This document shows, in pieces, positions 34,041 through 43,131 of a stretch of DNA of 64,000 bases (within the stretch, counting starts at the first letter, position 1; the number at the start of each line of letters is the position of its first letter). The DNA is from DLAJ01 sp023663615. Lineage in GTDB: Bacteria > Bacillota > Clostridia > Lachnospirales > Lachnospiraceae. Below the pieces are notes generated by a model. It searched no databases. It worked only from the letters and a program-made list of their open reading frames with translations, and was not told where the DNA came from. The DNA lies in NCBI GenBank assembly GCA_023663615.1, contig JAMPHA010000001.1:248001-312000 (forward strand). Reading direction: 5' to 3'. A program made the position numbers and the translations under genes.

Positions 34041-37000
34041 TTACTCCTGTGCCTGCGGCGAAAATAACTTCGCGGTCAGAAAGCTCTTTTCCCCATAAGC
34101 GGCGTACATCTTATGAAAGCCCGAATAATCCTGTAATGTTCCCGCAATGACTAAATCGTTGATCTCCTCGTACCGGGTGCCGCCGCCGCCCGCGCTCATA
34201 TCATTCTTGCTGATGGTCGCGCTCTCGGTGAGCTGCTCTCCCTCCGCGGTCTCCTCCGTAATATAATATTGCAGCGTCTCGCCAAAAAAGAGCACAAACG
34301 ATTTGATATGGATCCCCTCGTACATGTCCGTCATCGGTTCCGTCACATACGCGCCGTCCCCGTCCTCCGTCTGCATCACATAATGCAGCAGCACCCGTCT
34401 GCCCGGCACCGTGCGGTATTCGATCATCGTCTCATCCGCGCAGCGCGCGGCGCACTTCACGACCTGCGCATAGTCCGCAAAAAACGGAAAGCAGATGCCG
34501 CGCGACATAAAATACTCCAAAAAGCGCCCGGCGAGCTGCAAAACCTCCTCGCCCGCGGAAGACGCGGAATCGGCATAAAACTTTAAGTAGGCGAGGCGGC
34601 ATACGTCGTGAAGCTCCTCGCCCCGGTAAAACAGCCTTGTAAAATAAGAAAACAGCTTTTCATCCACCACATTGCCGCGGACAAAATAATCATAGGCGCT
34701 GACCGTCAGATAGGCAAGCTCCACCTGTCTGCCCGCACCGCTCTTTACATAAGAATAAAACAGTTCATTCTTTTCCCCGATATAATAACCGCTGAACAAG
34801 ATCTGCAATAAGATCCGCTCGCACAGATGATTCACATCCAGTTCAAAATCCTTTGCCGCTTTCCAAAGATCGCGCAGATGCTTTGTCGTCCCCTCATAAT
34901 ATGCCGCAAGGTAGCGGAGAATGTTCTCGTCATATTTTCCGCCCTCAAATGTCCGAAACGCAAGCAGGATCAGCTTCTCGTCGCGCTTAAATTCCCCCCT
35001 GACGATCAGACGGCTGATCAGCCGCACCGCGACCGCCGCATCCACCTGCTCCATACCGAACGCGCAGAGCCATTGATACGCCTTGTCGTACATTGCGCGC
35101 AGGATCAGCAGTCGCAAGAACGCGCTGCGCTCCCGCGTGCCCATATCCTCCGGATCGACAGCAAGAAGGACGGCGTCACATTCTTCTATCCGGTCGTTGT
35201 CATAGAGGAACTGCGCCAGACGCAGGCGGATCTCCCGCTTAAATTCGTCCTTCACATACCCGGAAGCCCACAGCCGCCTGTAACACTCCACATTTTTGTC
35301 CGTGACCACAACGCCGCTGCGTCCGCCCTCACACAGATAGAGATCCATCCCTAAATGACTTTTTACCAGACCGCCCGCCTCCTTGATAAAGCGTCCGGGA
35401 ATCATCAGCTTTTCGATACGGTATAATTCACCCGACACTCTGCGGTTTCCGTGCTCATCCTGAAGCAGGATCTGGTACGACGAATCATAGATTGGAACGA
35501 CCGCCTTTTTGTCCGTGACGGGATAGACATGTTCTCCTTTCAGACGGTCATAAATGAGCACGACCTGCCTGCACGCGTCCTCCTTTACCGTGATAAGATG
35601 GGAAAAAAGCAGGGTGATGAACTGCGGCGCATTTTCCTCGTTTAACATGGCGGGCGTGACAAGCTCGCTGTAAAGATAGGCAAGCTGTTTATTGATGTGC
35701 CCCATGCCGATCTGCTCGACCAGAAAGCGCTCCACGGACTGCCGATAGGTAACGGCAATCTCCGGGTACTTGTCCCGATTGCGGTAAATGTTCGCGTAAA
35801 GCACGCTCTTTCCCTGATAATCCAGTTCGCTGTGATACGCGAAATACATCATGACCATCTTTGGGAGCGTCCCCTCGAAATCCTTCGGCAAAGAAAGCAT
35901 GTAGGATTCATACAGCCTCGTCACACGCAGTTCACGCTCGATCCCGAGCGCATACCATGAAAAATAGCGCTCCCCGAACTTCCCGCCCTTGATCAGAAAA
36001 CTGAGCAGGATCTGCAGCGTCTCGTCATCCTTTGTCGTGCGGTAGCTTTTTTGCAGGATAAAAAACATCCTCTCGGAATATTGCCTGATCTTTGGCGCCA
36101 GATTTTGAAGCTGCAAAATAACGTCCTTTTTCAGCACGTCCTTTTTTGCCGCATAATTCAGTACCTGTATCTCAAACTCGGAAAGCTTACTGAGCATGGT
36201 CGGATTGGCGTTCAGGAGCGCGAGCGCCTCCATATAAAGAACAGGGCTCTTGCAGTTCTCATGGAACTGGTTCTCCAGAAACAGCCATTTTTTGTAGGGA
36301 CTCTTGGAAAACTCCTCCCGCAGATAAAGAAGCAGCCAGGCGATCCGCCAGTTTTCGGGGTGCTGCGCATAAATCTGCTCCACCTCGATCGTCACCTCGT
36401 CCACATAAACCTCGCTGCGCCGGACTAAGGACGTCAGATATAAGTAATAGCACCAGTGCTCCGGCGCGCGTTTCCCGTATGTAAGGTCCTGCTCCACACG
36501 CTCCAAAATCCATTTGGCTTCGTTGGTGCGTTCCTCCGTGATCAGAAGCTGCGCTTTGAACAGGCGCGCGGGAATGCTCCGCTCCTCCAATTCATTCATC
36601 CGCTCCACGATCTTCTTGGACTCGCGCAGCCATACATTGGACGAAAGCTTCTTTGTGCGGAATCCGGCATAATATTCCATCAGGGAGACCGTTAAACGGC
36701 GCATCTCTTTTTTGCCGGAAAAAATTACGCCGCGCCGCGCCGCCGCCGTGACCTGAATCTCGATCCGAATATCCACGGAAGCGTTGAACAGGCGCACAAC
36801 GCCAAAATTATTGCCTGCATGAAGTCCCGCGCTGTCCACCAGAAATCCGGTATTGCAGATATTTCCCAAAAAATCATCGTCGGTCAGCACCTTTTTTTCC
36901 ACGGAAAGAAAATCGCCGTCCGTCTCGATGGCAAGCGCCGTATAACCCCAGCCGTTGCGCGTGATCGTGATGCGTCCCTGCGCCGTGTCCTCCGGCTCCT

Positions 37001-37607
37001 CCATCCGGATGTGCGTTTCCATCGGAAGATACTCGATCGGCTGCTTTTTGTTGATCTCGACCAAAAATTCATCGACATTCTGCTGATTGCCTTTCGTGCC
37101 GGAAAGTCCCAGATAGGTATCCAGATAGCGCCGGTCCGCACCGTGAAACAGCGACACAAAATCATCGCGGTAAAACAGCGTGACCGCCTCGTCCCAGTTG
37201 GTCTTGGCAAGATTGGCAAAATGAAACAGATTTCTGATCGGTCCGAGCAGAGAGGTCAGTACGCTGTGCGCGACCGTTACAACAAAGGGAATCGTATATT
37301 CACCCGCGCTCGAGACAATGGAAAACTCCCCTTTCTGGATGTCTCCCTCCTCCATACCGACACCCGAAAAACGATAAGGAATCTCCGCCTGCGTTCCGTC
37401 AAACCCCGTTTTCAGACATTGCATGCGCAACAATGAGGAGCGCACTGTCCCCCTGACCGGGTTCCCGCCCCTTGATGTAATCTGAAAGCTCCCCTTTACC
37501 GTCTCTCCTTTTTGGATAGAAAGCTCGATCTTATAATCGGAAAGCATTAACGAACCTGCATCATATTCAATTTTTCCGTCGATCAGGCGCTGTGTTACCG
37601 TTTCCAC
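34041..37607 (-). CDS. DUF5717-like large Ig/helical-repeat protein
   Basis: 1188 residues from GTG 37607. The N-terminal 270 residues are beta-rich and Ig-like (IELSIQKGETVKGSFQITSR, then KGEFSIVSSAGEYTIPFVVT); the next 750 are helical repeats of TPR/HEAT look (ERSIPARLFKAQLLITEERT, NEAKWILERVEQDLTYGKRA, RLAQFLYDNDRIEECDAVLL); the C terminus returns to beta (YEGIHIKSFVLFFGETLQYY). No signal peptide or membrane helix, so probably cytoplasmic. I recall DUF5717 for this architecture in Lachnospiraceae; no function is known to me. First gene of the operon, with its own promoter. Probably the scaffold of whatever machine the operon builds. Confidence 0.82.
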   Translation of the reverse strand: METVTQRLIDGKIEYDAGSLMLSDYKIELSIQKGETVKGSFQITSRGGNPVRGTVRSSLLRMQCLKTGFDGTQAEIPYRFSGVGMEEGDIQKGEFSIVSSAGEYTIPFVVTVAHSVLTSLLGPIRNLFHFANLAKTNWDEAVTLFYRDDFVSLFHGADRRYLDTYLGLSGTKGNQQNVDEFLVEINKKQPIEYLPMETHIRMEEPEDTAQGRITITRNGWGYTALAIETDGDFLSVEKKVLTDDDFLGNICNTGFLVDSAGLHAGNNFGVVRLFNASVDIRIEIQVTAAARRGVIFSGKKEMRRLTVSLMEYYAGFRTKKLSSNVWLRESKKIVERMNELEERSIPARLFKAQLLITEERTNEAKWILERVEQDLTYGKRAPEHWCYYLYLTSLVRRSEVYVDEVTIEVEQIYAQHPENWRIAWLLLYLREEFSKSPYKKWLFLENQFHENCKSPVLYMEALALLNANPTMLSKLSEFEIQVLNYAAKKDVLKKDVILQLQNLAPKIRQYSERMFFILQKSYRTTKDDETLQILLSFLIKGGKFGERYFSWYALGIERELRVTRLYESYMLSLPKDFEGTLPKMVMMYFAYHSELDYQGKSVLYANIYRNRDKYPEIAVTYRQSVERFLVEQIGMGHINKQLAYLYSELVTPAMLNEENAPQFITLLFSHLITVKEDACRQVVLIYDRLKGEHVYPVTDKKAVVPIYDSSYQILLQDEHGNRRVSGELYRIEKLMIPGRFIKEAGGLVKSHLGMDLYLCEGGRSGVVVTDKNVECYRRLWASGYVKDEFKREIRLRLAQFLYDNDRIEECDAVLLAVDPEDMGTRERSAFLRLLILRAMYDKAYQWLCAFGMEQVDAAVAVRLISRLIVRGEFKRDEKLILLAFRTFEGGKYDENILRYLAAYYEGTTKHLRDLWKAAKDFELDVNHLCERILLQILFSGYYIGEKNELFYSYVKSGAGRQVELAYLTVSAYDYFVRGNVVDEKLFSYFTRLFYRGEELHDVCRLAYLKFYADSASSAGEEVLQLAGRFLEYFMSRGICFPFFADYAQVVKCAARCADETMIEYRTVPGRRVLLHYVMQTEDGDGAYVTEPMTDMYEGIHIKSFVLFFGETLQYYITEETAEGEQLTESATISKNDMSAGGGGTRYEEINDLVIAGTLQDYSGFHKMYAAYGEKSFLTAKLFSPQAQE

Positions 37608-37646
37608 AACAAAAACCGTCCTTATACGTCATAAAAATCCACTTTT

Positions 37647-37675
37647 ATTATAGGATAAAACGGCTTACTTCGCAA
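37647..37675 (-). promoter_or_regulatory. Promoter of the DUF5717-led operon
   Basis: On the - strand TTGCGA (37670-37675), 17 bases, perfect TATAAT (37647-37652). Transcription should start near 37640, about 33 bases before the GTG start. It lies right behind the PfkB-kinase stop codon. Confidence 0.78.
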
Positions 37676-37679
37676 TGGA

Positions 37680-38639
37680 TTATTTTGACAGAAGCGGCTC
37701 CACATGGACACGCGTCAGAAAGTCCGCAGTCTGCTCTAAGGACGGCGGTCTTGTCCCCTGCATTGCCACGGCGCCCGCCGCCGCGGCCGCGGCAGATTTC
37801 AGCCTTTCTTCCGCTGAAAGACCGCGCACAGAGGAGAGCGCATATGCCGCCGCCATCGTATCGCCCGCGCCGACCGTGGAACATACCGTTACGGGAACGG
37901 CGGGCGCGTACCATGCTTCTTTCTCCGTCACCAGGACGGCGCCCTGCGCGCCCATGGAAACAAGGATTTCCGCAACACCCCGCTCTTTCAGCGTACGCGC
38001 CGCCGATAATGCGCGCATTTTCTCATCCGCGCCCTCCATCAGGATACCCTGCCCGCGGCAGTATGCGGAAAGCTCGGCCGTGTTCGGCTTGATGATGTCC
38101 GGCTTTGCCGCGATTCCCTCCGCAAACAGTTCTCCGTCCGCGTCGAGCAGCACGCGCGCGCCGCGCCGGTGACCGAGCGCGGTCAGCTCCGCATAGACTG
38201 TCTTCGGAACGCCCCTCGGCGCGCTTCCCGAGAGCACAAGCAGATCACCTTTTTGGATCTGTGTCTCTGCGCTGTCAAACAGCGCGGCAAGTTCCCGCTC
38301 CGTTACCGCCGGTCCCGCCTCGTTTAATTCCGTCACGCTTCCGTCTCCGCCGACCACCTTTACGTTTGTCCGCGTCTCCCCGCCGATCGGCGTAAACCGA
38401 TTCGGCACGCCGTCCCTTTGGAGCGTCTCGCGGATCAGTGCGCCCTGCCTCCCGCCCAGAAAGCCCAGCGCAAGCGTTTCTCCCCCGAACGCACAAACGG
38501 CGCGGGAGACATTGATTCCTTTGCCCCCCGCGTCCTCGCGTGCCTCGCGGACACGGTTCAGTCCGCCAATCTGCAGTTCTTCCACCCGGACCGTTTTGTC
38601 AACGGCGGGATTTAACGTTACCGTGATGATTTTTGACAT
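37680..38639 (-). CDS. PfkB-family sugar kinase, probable 1-phosphofructokinase
   Basis: 319 residues from ATG 38639. IITVTLNPAVDKTVRVEELQ and DAGGKGINVSRAV are the PfkB opening and first signature; STVGAGDTMAAAYA carries the catalytic Asp and anion hole. The layout fits FruK/LacC (fructose-1-P or tagatose-6-P kinases). No fructose PTS, deoR-type regulator or tagatose gene is adjacent, so the substrate stays open. It is 58 bases behind htpG on the same strand and may ride on its transcript. Confidence 0.88.
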   Translation of the reverse strand: MSKIITVTLNPAVDKTVRVEELQIGGLNRVREAREDAGGKGINVSRAVCAFGGETLALGFLGGRQGALIRETLQRDGVPNRFTPIGGETRTNVKVVGGDGSVTELNEAGPAVTERELAALFDSAETQIQKGDLLVLSGSAPRGVPKTVYAELTALGHRRGARVLLDADGELFAEGIAAKPDIIKPNTAELSAYCRGQGILMEGADEKMRALSAARTLKERGVAEILVSMGAQGAVLVTEKEAWYAPAVPVTVCSTVGAGDTMAAAYALSSVRGLSAEERLKSAAAAAAGAVAMQGTRPPSLEQTADFLTRVHVEPLLSK

Positions 38640-38697
38640 GTTTTTCTCACACTGATCAGCCCTGCGCGTTTGGACGCAAGCACAAATCTTTGATTTT

Positions 38698-40842
38698 TCA
38701 ATCTTTCGCAAGCAGCATCATGATCTTATTGCTTCTCGCCACAAATTTTGTCATTGCTTCCGGCTCAAGCGGCGCCTGCTGGATGAGCGCCAGATCGTAA
38801 AGCTGTTCACAGATCGTAGCGACGTTTTCGCCGTCCTTGTGCTCCAAAATATACTGAACCAGCTTGTTGTTTGCGTTTAAGGTCAGCGTCAGCCCTTCCT
38901 TGCCCATGCCCGGCATTCCCATTCCCGGCATCGCATACATCTTCATCATATCCTGCATGCGGCGCGTCTCCTCGGAGAGCGTCACCATGGAGGAAATGTC
39001 CTTATTCTTGAGTCTCTCCAGCTTGACCGTCACATTATCTTTCTTGATCGCCTTCTTAAAGAGCTGATTGAGTTCTTCGGACTGTGCCGCAAGTTCCTCC
39101 GCCGCCTTCTTGGAAGTCTTTGCTTTCATGTCATCCGTGATGTCCGCGTCGATGCGCATAAAGCGGATGCCCTCGTTTTTGGACTCCAGCTGTGTGATGA
39201 ACGGCTGGTCGATATTGTCTTTTAAGATCACGGCGTCCATCTTTGCCTTGCGGAACATGTTGATATACTGGCTCTGCTGAACCTCGTCCGTGACGTAGTA
39301 GATGACTTTTTCCTTCTTCTCATCTTCCGCGTCCGTATCGTCCTCGTCGTCGATGTCTGCGCTGTCTTCGTCGGCATTCCCGTCCGTCACGACTTCCGTT
39401 TCGACCGCTTCTCCGGTTTCCACATCCGTTGCCGCGCCGGCATCACTGCCGTCCGCGTTCTCCGCCGCCGTGTCGGCATTCTTTTCGCCGTCCGCGTCCT
39501 CCGCCGTGTCGATCGGTTTCACTTCCAGACACTCCGGCAGCGTGCGGTACTCGCCGTCAATATTCTTAAACAGGATATAGTCCGTCATTTTTTCACAGAA
39601 CTTATCATCCTTTAAGCAGCCGAATTTGATAAACGGGCTGATGTCGTCCCAATATTTCTGATATTCCTCTTTTTCCGTCTTGCAAAGTCCCGCCAGCTTA
39701 TCGGCAACCTTCTTCGTGATATAATCGGAAATCTTCTTGACAAATCCGTCGTTCTGTAACGCGCTTCTCGATACGTTGAGCGGCAGATCCGGACAGTCGA
39801 TCACGCCCTTTAAGAGCATCAAAAATTCAGGAATGACTTCCTTGATATTATCCGCAATAAACACCTGGCTGTTGTAAAGCTTGATCGTACCCTCGATGGA
39901 TTCATATTCCATATTGATCTTCGGAAAATACAGGATGCCCTTTAAGTTGAACGGATAATCCATATTCAGGTGGATCCAGAACAGCGGCTCCTTATAATCC
40001 TGAAATACCTTGCGGTAAAACTCCAGATATTCCTCCTTCGTGCATTCCGACGGATTCTTCGCCCAGAGCGGCGTCGTATCATTCAAAAGCTCCGGACGCT
40101 TCGCGATCTTTATCTTTTCGGGATCGCCCTCTTTCTCCGGCGCGATCGTCTCGATCACGGTATCGGTATCCAGCTTCTCATCGGCGTTGATCGTCTGCGT
40201 CGCCGTCGTATTCGCTACCGACAGATAGATCTCGTACGGCATAAAAGAGCAATATTTCTTAATGACTTCGCGCGCCTTATATTCGTTGCAGAATTCCAGA
40301 CAGTCCTCATTTAAGTAAAGCGTGATCTCGGTGCCGACCTCGCTGCGGCTGCCCTCGGACATGTCAAATTCCGTGCCGCCGTCGCATTCCCAATGTACCG
40401 GGGAGGCTCCCTCCTGATAGGACAGCGTATCAATATGCACGGCGTCGGCAACCATGAACGCCGAATAAAAACCGAGTCCGAAATGACCGATGATCTGGTC
40501 GTCGTTCGTCTTATCCTTATACTTTTCAATGAAATCGGTCGCACCCGAAAATGCGATCTGATTGATGTATTCCTCCACCTCGTCGGCGGTCATGCCAAGT
40601 CCGGTATCAATGAATTTCAGCGTCTTTTCCTCCGGATTGCAGATGACCCGGATCTGATTCTTGAATGCATCGGGATAGGTGTACTCGCCCATCATTTCCA
40701 GCTTTTTCAGCTTCGTGATCGCGTCGCAGCCGTTTGAGATCAGCTCGCGGTAAAAAATATCATGATCTGAATAGAGCCATTTCTTGATGATCGGAAAAAT
40801 ATTGTCGCTGTTAATGGATAAGTTGCCGTGCTTCTGTTCCAT
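38698..40842 (-). CDS. htpG: Molecular chaperone HtpG (Hsp90) with an acidic insertion
   Basis: 714 residues against about 625 for usual HtpG. The N-terminal ATPase is complete (RELISNGCDAITKLKKL, DTGLGMTADEVEEYINQIAF, GHFGLGFYSAFMVAD). The middle domain has SRSALQND. At residues about 440-512 an insertion of about 70 residues, nearly all Asp/Glu/Ala/Thr (DTAEDADGEKNADTAAENAD, then DEDSADIDDEDDTDAEDE), splits the middle domain between RTLPECLE and KVIYYVTDE. Eukaryotic Hsp90 has an acidic linker elsewhere (between N and M domains), so this is different. MYAMPGMGMPGMGKEGL near the C terminus is also unusual. Controlled by CIRCE. Confidence 0.95.
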   Translation of the reverse strand: MEQKHGNLSINSDNIFPIIKKWLYSDHDIFYRELISNGCDAITKLKKLEMMGEYTYPDAFKNQIRVICNPEEKTLKFIDTGLGMTADEVEEYINQIAFSGATDFIEKYKDKTNDDQIIGHFGLGFYSAFMVADAVHIDTLSYQEGASPVHWECDGGTEFDMSEGSRSEVGTEITLYLNEDCLEFCNEYKAREVIKKYCSFMPYEIYLSVANTTATQTINADEKLDTDTVIETIAPEKEGDPEKIKIAKRPELLNDTTPLWAKNPSECTKEEYLEFYRKVFQDYKEPLFWIHLNMDYPFNLKGILYFPKINMEYESIEGTIKLYNSQVFIADNIKEVIPEFLMLLKGVIDCPDLPLNVSRSALQNDGFVKKISDYITKKVADKLAGLCKTEKEEYQKYWDDISPFIKFGCLKDDKFCEKMTDYILFKNIDGEYRTLPECLEVKPIDTAEDADGEKNADTAAENADGSDAGAATDVETGEAVETEVVTDGNADEDSADIDDEDDTDAEDEKKEKVIYYVTDEVQQSQYINMFRKAKMDAVILKDNIDQPFITQLESKNEGIRFMRIDADITDDMKAKTSKKAAEELAAQSEELNQLFKKAIKKDNVTVKLERLKNKDISSMVTLSEETRRMQDMMKMYAMPGMGMPGMGKEGLTLTLNANNKLVQYILEHKDGENVATICEQLYDLALIQQAPLEPEAMTKFVARSNKIMMLLAKD

Positions 40843-40879
40843 AAAAAATCACATTCCTTTCTGCGTCACATTTTTTTCG

Positions 40880-41030
40880 GCGTTGTCTGCGTCCGCCCGC
40901 CATGTCCTTTTCGGCGGCATCCTGCGTTTCTGCCTGCCGTATTCTTCCCGACGGCATCCTGCGTTTCTGCCTGCCGTATTCTTCCCGGCGGCATCCTGCG
41001 TTTCTGCCTGCCGTATCCTTTCCGGGTCAG
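40880..41030 (-). repeat. 37-nt minisatellite in the htpG leader
   Basis: Three near-identical 37-nt units plus a diverged end; on the - strand CGGGAAGAATACGGCAGGCA then GAAACGCAGGATGCCGC. In each unit CGGCA and TGCCG can pair. It lies between the promoter and the htpG start, so it is transcribed as part of the 5' untranslated region. Confidence 0.88.
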
Positions 41031-41056
41031 ATTCCCTTCCGCCCGATCCATATAAC

Positions 41057-41085
41057 AGTTTAATTCGGTCATTTTCAAAAGTCAA
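41057..41085 (-). promoter_or_regulatory. htpG promoter
   Basis: On the - strand TTGACT (41080-41085), 17 bases, TAAACT (41057-41062), placed directly behind the CIRCE palindrome. It gives a leader of about 210 bases that contains the 37-nt repeats. Confidence 0.62.
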
Positions 41086-41092
41086 GAAAAAA

Positions 41093-41119
41093 TTAGCACT
41101 CATTTTGAATGAGTGCTAG
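41093..41119 (-). promoter_or_regulatory. CIRCE element (HrcA operator)
   Basis: TTAGCACTC-N9-GAGTGCTAG, matching the CIRCE consensus TTAGCACTC-N9-GAGTGCTAA in all but the last base. HrcA binds it at normal temperature and releases it on heat stress. It lies just upstream of the htpG -35. This places htpG under HrcA, unlike Bacillus subtilis where htpG is outside the CIRCE regulon. Confidence 0.95.
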
Positions 41120-41126
41120 CAATCTT

Positions 41127-41156
41127 TGAAAAACCGCGATTTTCTGCGGGTTTCCG
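41127..41156 (-). terminator. Possible terminator behind the parvulin gene
   Basis: On the - strand AAACCCGC-AGAAAATC-GCGGTTTTT, with one bulged C in the stem and a T-run. Between the parvulin stop (41208) and CIRCE. Confidence 0.45.
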
Positions 41157-41207
41157 GAATTATGAACTTTTTATAAAACGGCGCGTCCGGCTGTTTTTTC
41201 CACAGCT

Positions 41208-42326
41208 CTATTCCTCAAAGGAGAACTCCGTCCCCGCAAAACTCCGGTTGTACACTTCAAAAAAGTCGGAAGTCCTCAGCTCGGCGTCATGGAGCAGTCG
41301 GATCTCTTCCCACAGGTCCTCATTGAGGTAGCGCATCAGAGAGGACACAAAGGTCTCATACTGCTCGCCGAACACCTGCTCGCGCTGCGCCCTTACGATC
41401 TCGATCTTATTTTGATCTGTCTGTTCTCTGTCGAAGGTGCTGATACATTTTAAGATCTCATACCCCTGCGTCGTCTCGACAATTTCACTGACCTCACCGG
41501 TTTCTAATGAAAACGCCGCATTCTCGAACGCCTCATCCATATCGCCGTGGCGGATATACAGCGTATTTTCATCCGCTTCATTATAAAGCTCCATCAGGCT
41601 CTCAAAATCCTCGCCCGCCTCTAACCGTTCACTCAACTCCTGCGCCAGCGCATAGCGCTCCGCTTTTTCCTCCTCGCTCATCGCAAAACCGCCGTCCGCA
41701 TTGCCCGTCGTCGTCCGCAGTAAGATATGCTGGATCGTAATCGTGCGCGCTTCATCATCGCTGATCTCAGGATTGATGTCCCGGATAATATAATGGTACA
41801 CCTTGTCCGCCAGCGCATAATCTTGATACATGGAAGAAATTTCTTCCTGCGTGATCTCCAAAAGCTCCTGTTCACGCCCGGAAAGAGAAGAAAAATATTC
41901 CGCCGCCGCCTGTCCGCAAAGCGCCTGTTCCTCCTCCGAAAGCGAAACGTTCATCTCCTCCGCGAGCAGCGTCATGGACTTTATGCGCGCAATACGCGCA
42001 AGTACGATCTCCTTCACATTCTCCTCTAACGTCACGCCGTTAAAATCCTGCTGCCATATTTCCTCTCCGAACACATTCTCATACTGATTCTGCGTATTGG
42101 TCAGGTATACCATCAATTCGCTTTTCATGCAGGAAACCGGGCCGATGCGAAAAATCTCGCCGCGCGCAAACCCCGTTGTCAGAATGACCTTGGTACTGTT
42201 ATTTTCGCTCTCCGTCTCCCGCCCGCAGGCGCAGACGCAGACCATGAACGTCAGCACAAGCGCGAGCACGCCCGCACGCACGGCGGCTCCGCGCCTCCCC
42301 GCTGCGTTTTTCTTTTTATTTCTCAC
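41208..42326 (-). CDS. Parvulin-type peptidyl-prolyl isomerase lipoprotein (PrsA/SurA-like)
   Basis: I choose GTG 42326 (GAGGGAG nine bases upstream), giving 372 residues with a proper signal peptide: MRNKKKNAAGRRGAAVRAGV, then LALVLTFMVCVCAC. The ATG at 42344 (ATGA overlap with the PHP stop) and a longer frame to 42458 are alternatives. The N-terminal helical part resembles SurA_N; the parvulin domain runs from TITIQHILLRTTTG through FESLMELYNEADENTLYIRH and FSLETGEVSEIVETTQGYEI. Extracytoplasmic folding helper for secreted proteins. Located in a row of - strand genes behind PHP. Confidence 0.85.
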   Translation of the reverse strand: MRNKKKNAAGRRGAAVRAGVLALVLTFMVCVCACGRETESENNSTKVILTTGFARGEIFRIGPVSCMKSELMVYLTNTQNQYENVFGEEIWQQDFNGVTLEENVKEIVLARIARIKSMTLLAEEMNVSLSEEEQALCGQAAAEYFSSLSGREQELLEITQEEISSMYQDYALADKVYHYIIRDINPEISDDEARTITIQHILLRTTTGNADGGFAMSEEEKAERYALAQELSERLEAGEDFESLMELYNEADENTLYIRHGDMDEAFENAAFSLETGEVSEIVETTQGYEILKCISTFDREQTDQNKIEIVRAQREQVFGEQYETFVSSLMRYLNEDLWEEIRLLHDAELRTSDFFEVYNRSFAGTEFSFEE

Positions 42327-42340
42327 AATTCCAAACTCCC

Positions 42341-43114
42341 TCATTGACACGACTCGTTCCCGTCCAGAAGCACATACGGGTAATCCGCGCGCGCAACGCC
42401 CCGCATAGCTTTCATCAATTCCACATAATCGTACACATCCCGCAATCTGTGCGCGCATGCGATGCCTCCAAAAAAGAGATCGGTACTGTGAATATCCGAA
42501 CCCGCCGTGACCGGCAGTCCGAACTGCTCCGCGTACTCCCGCGCACGCACGTCAAAGTCGGGATTATTGTGCCCCCTGCTTTTGCGGCAGGAATGCGTCG
42601 CATTCACACCCTCCACCGCGTCCGTAAACTCAGGAAAAACACGAATCTCAGGGATATACGCCTCGTCGCGGTACGGATGGCAGTGCACCACCAGCCCGCC
42701 GGCTTCATGTACCAGATGATATTGTTCCTCGATCGTCGCGTCCTTGATCTCCGGGTGCGCAAGAAGCCACTCCTTGTCCAGTCCATAGATCAAAAATTCC
42801 GTTCCGTGATCGTTTGCCTCCCAGCCGAAAAACACCTGAAGCCCGATCCGGTCCCCCTCCGCTTTCGCATCCTCATACCCCATGCAGAAGCGCTCCACCC
42901 ATTCATGCCACGGCAGCGACCTGTCAACGCAGGTATTTCCGTAAAAAAAATGATCTGTCACCATAATCCCCGTATAGCCCGCCGCATGACACGCCCGCGC
43001 CATCTGCGCACCGCTTGCCCTCGCGCACGCGGACGCCTGCGACGTATGCAGATGCGTTTCATACACATAGGGATACCTGCTGTCAATCTTTAGTTTTTCT
43101 CCTGTCTGTTCCAT
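42341..43114 (-). CDS. PHP-domain metal-dependent phosphoesterase
   Basis: 257 residues from ATG 43114 (GCGGAG upstream; the frame opens at 43153). PHP ligand motifs all present: ETHLHTS, VTDHFFYG, VVHCHPYRDE, and TAGSDIHSTDLFFGG. Relatives hydrolyse histidinol phosphate, nucleoside 3',5'-bisphosphates or related phosphoesters; the subgroup cannot be told by eye. ATHSCRKSRGHNNPDFDVRA is a feature of the Lachnospiraceae set I remember. Cytoplasmic. Followed directly by the parvulin gene. Confidence 0.85.
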   Translation of the reverse strand: MEQTGEKLKIDSRYPYVYETHLHTSQASACARASGAQMARACHAAGYTGIMVTDHFFYGNTCVDRSLPWHEWVERFCMGYEDAKAEGDRIGLQVFFGWEANDHGTEFLIYGLDKEWLLAHPEIKDATIEEQYHLVHEAGGLVVHCHPYRDEAYIPEIRVFPEFTDAVEGVNATHSCRKSRGHNNPDFDVRAREYAEQFGLPVTAGSDIHSTDLFFGGIACAHRLRDVYDYVELMKAMRGVARADYPYVLLDGNESCQ

Positions 43115-43131
43115 GCTTTTTACTCCGCCTT

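Noticed and set aside
39302..39580. Serine-rich + strand frame opposite htpG
   Set aside because: It is the complement of the acidic insertion; Ser/Ala codons come from Asp/Glu codons read backwards.
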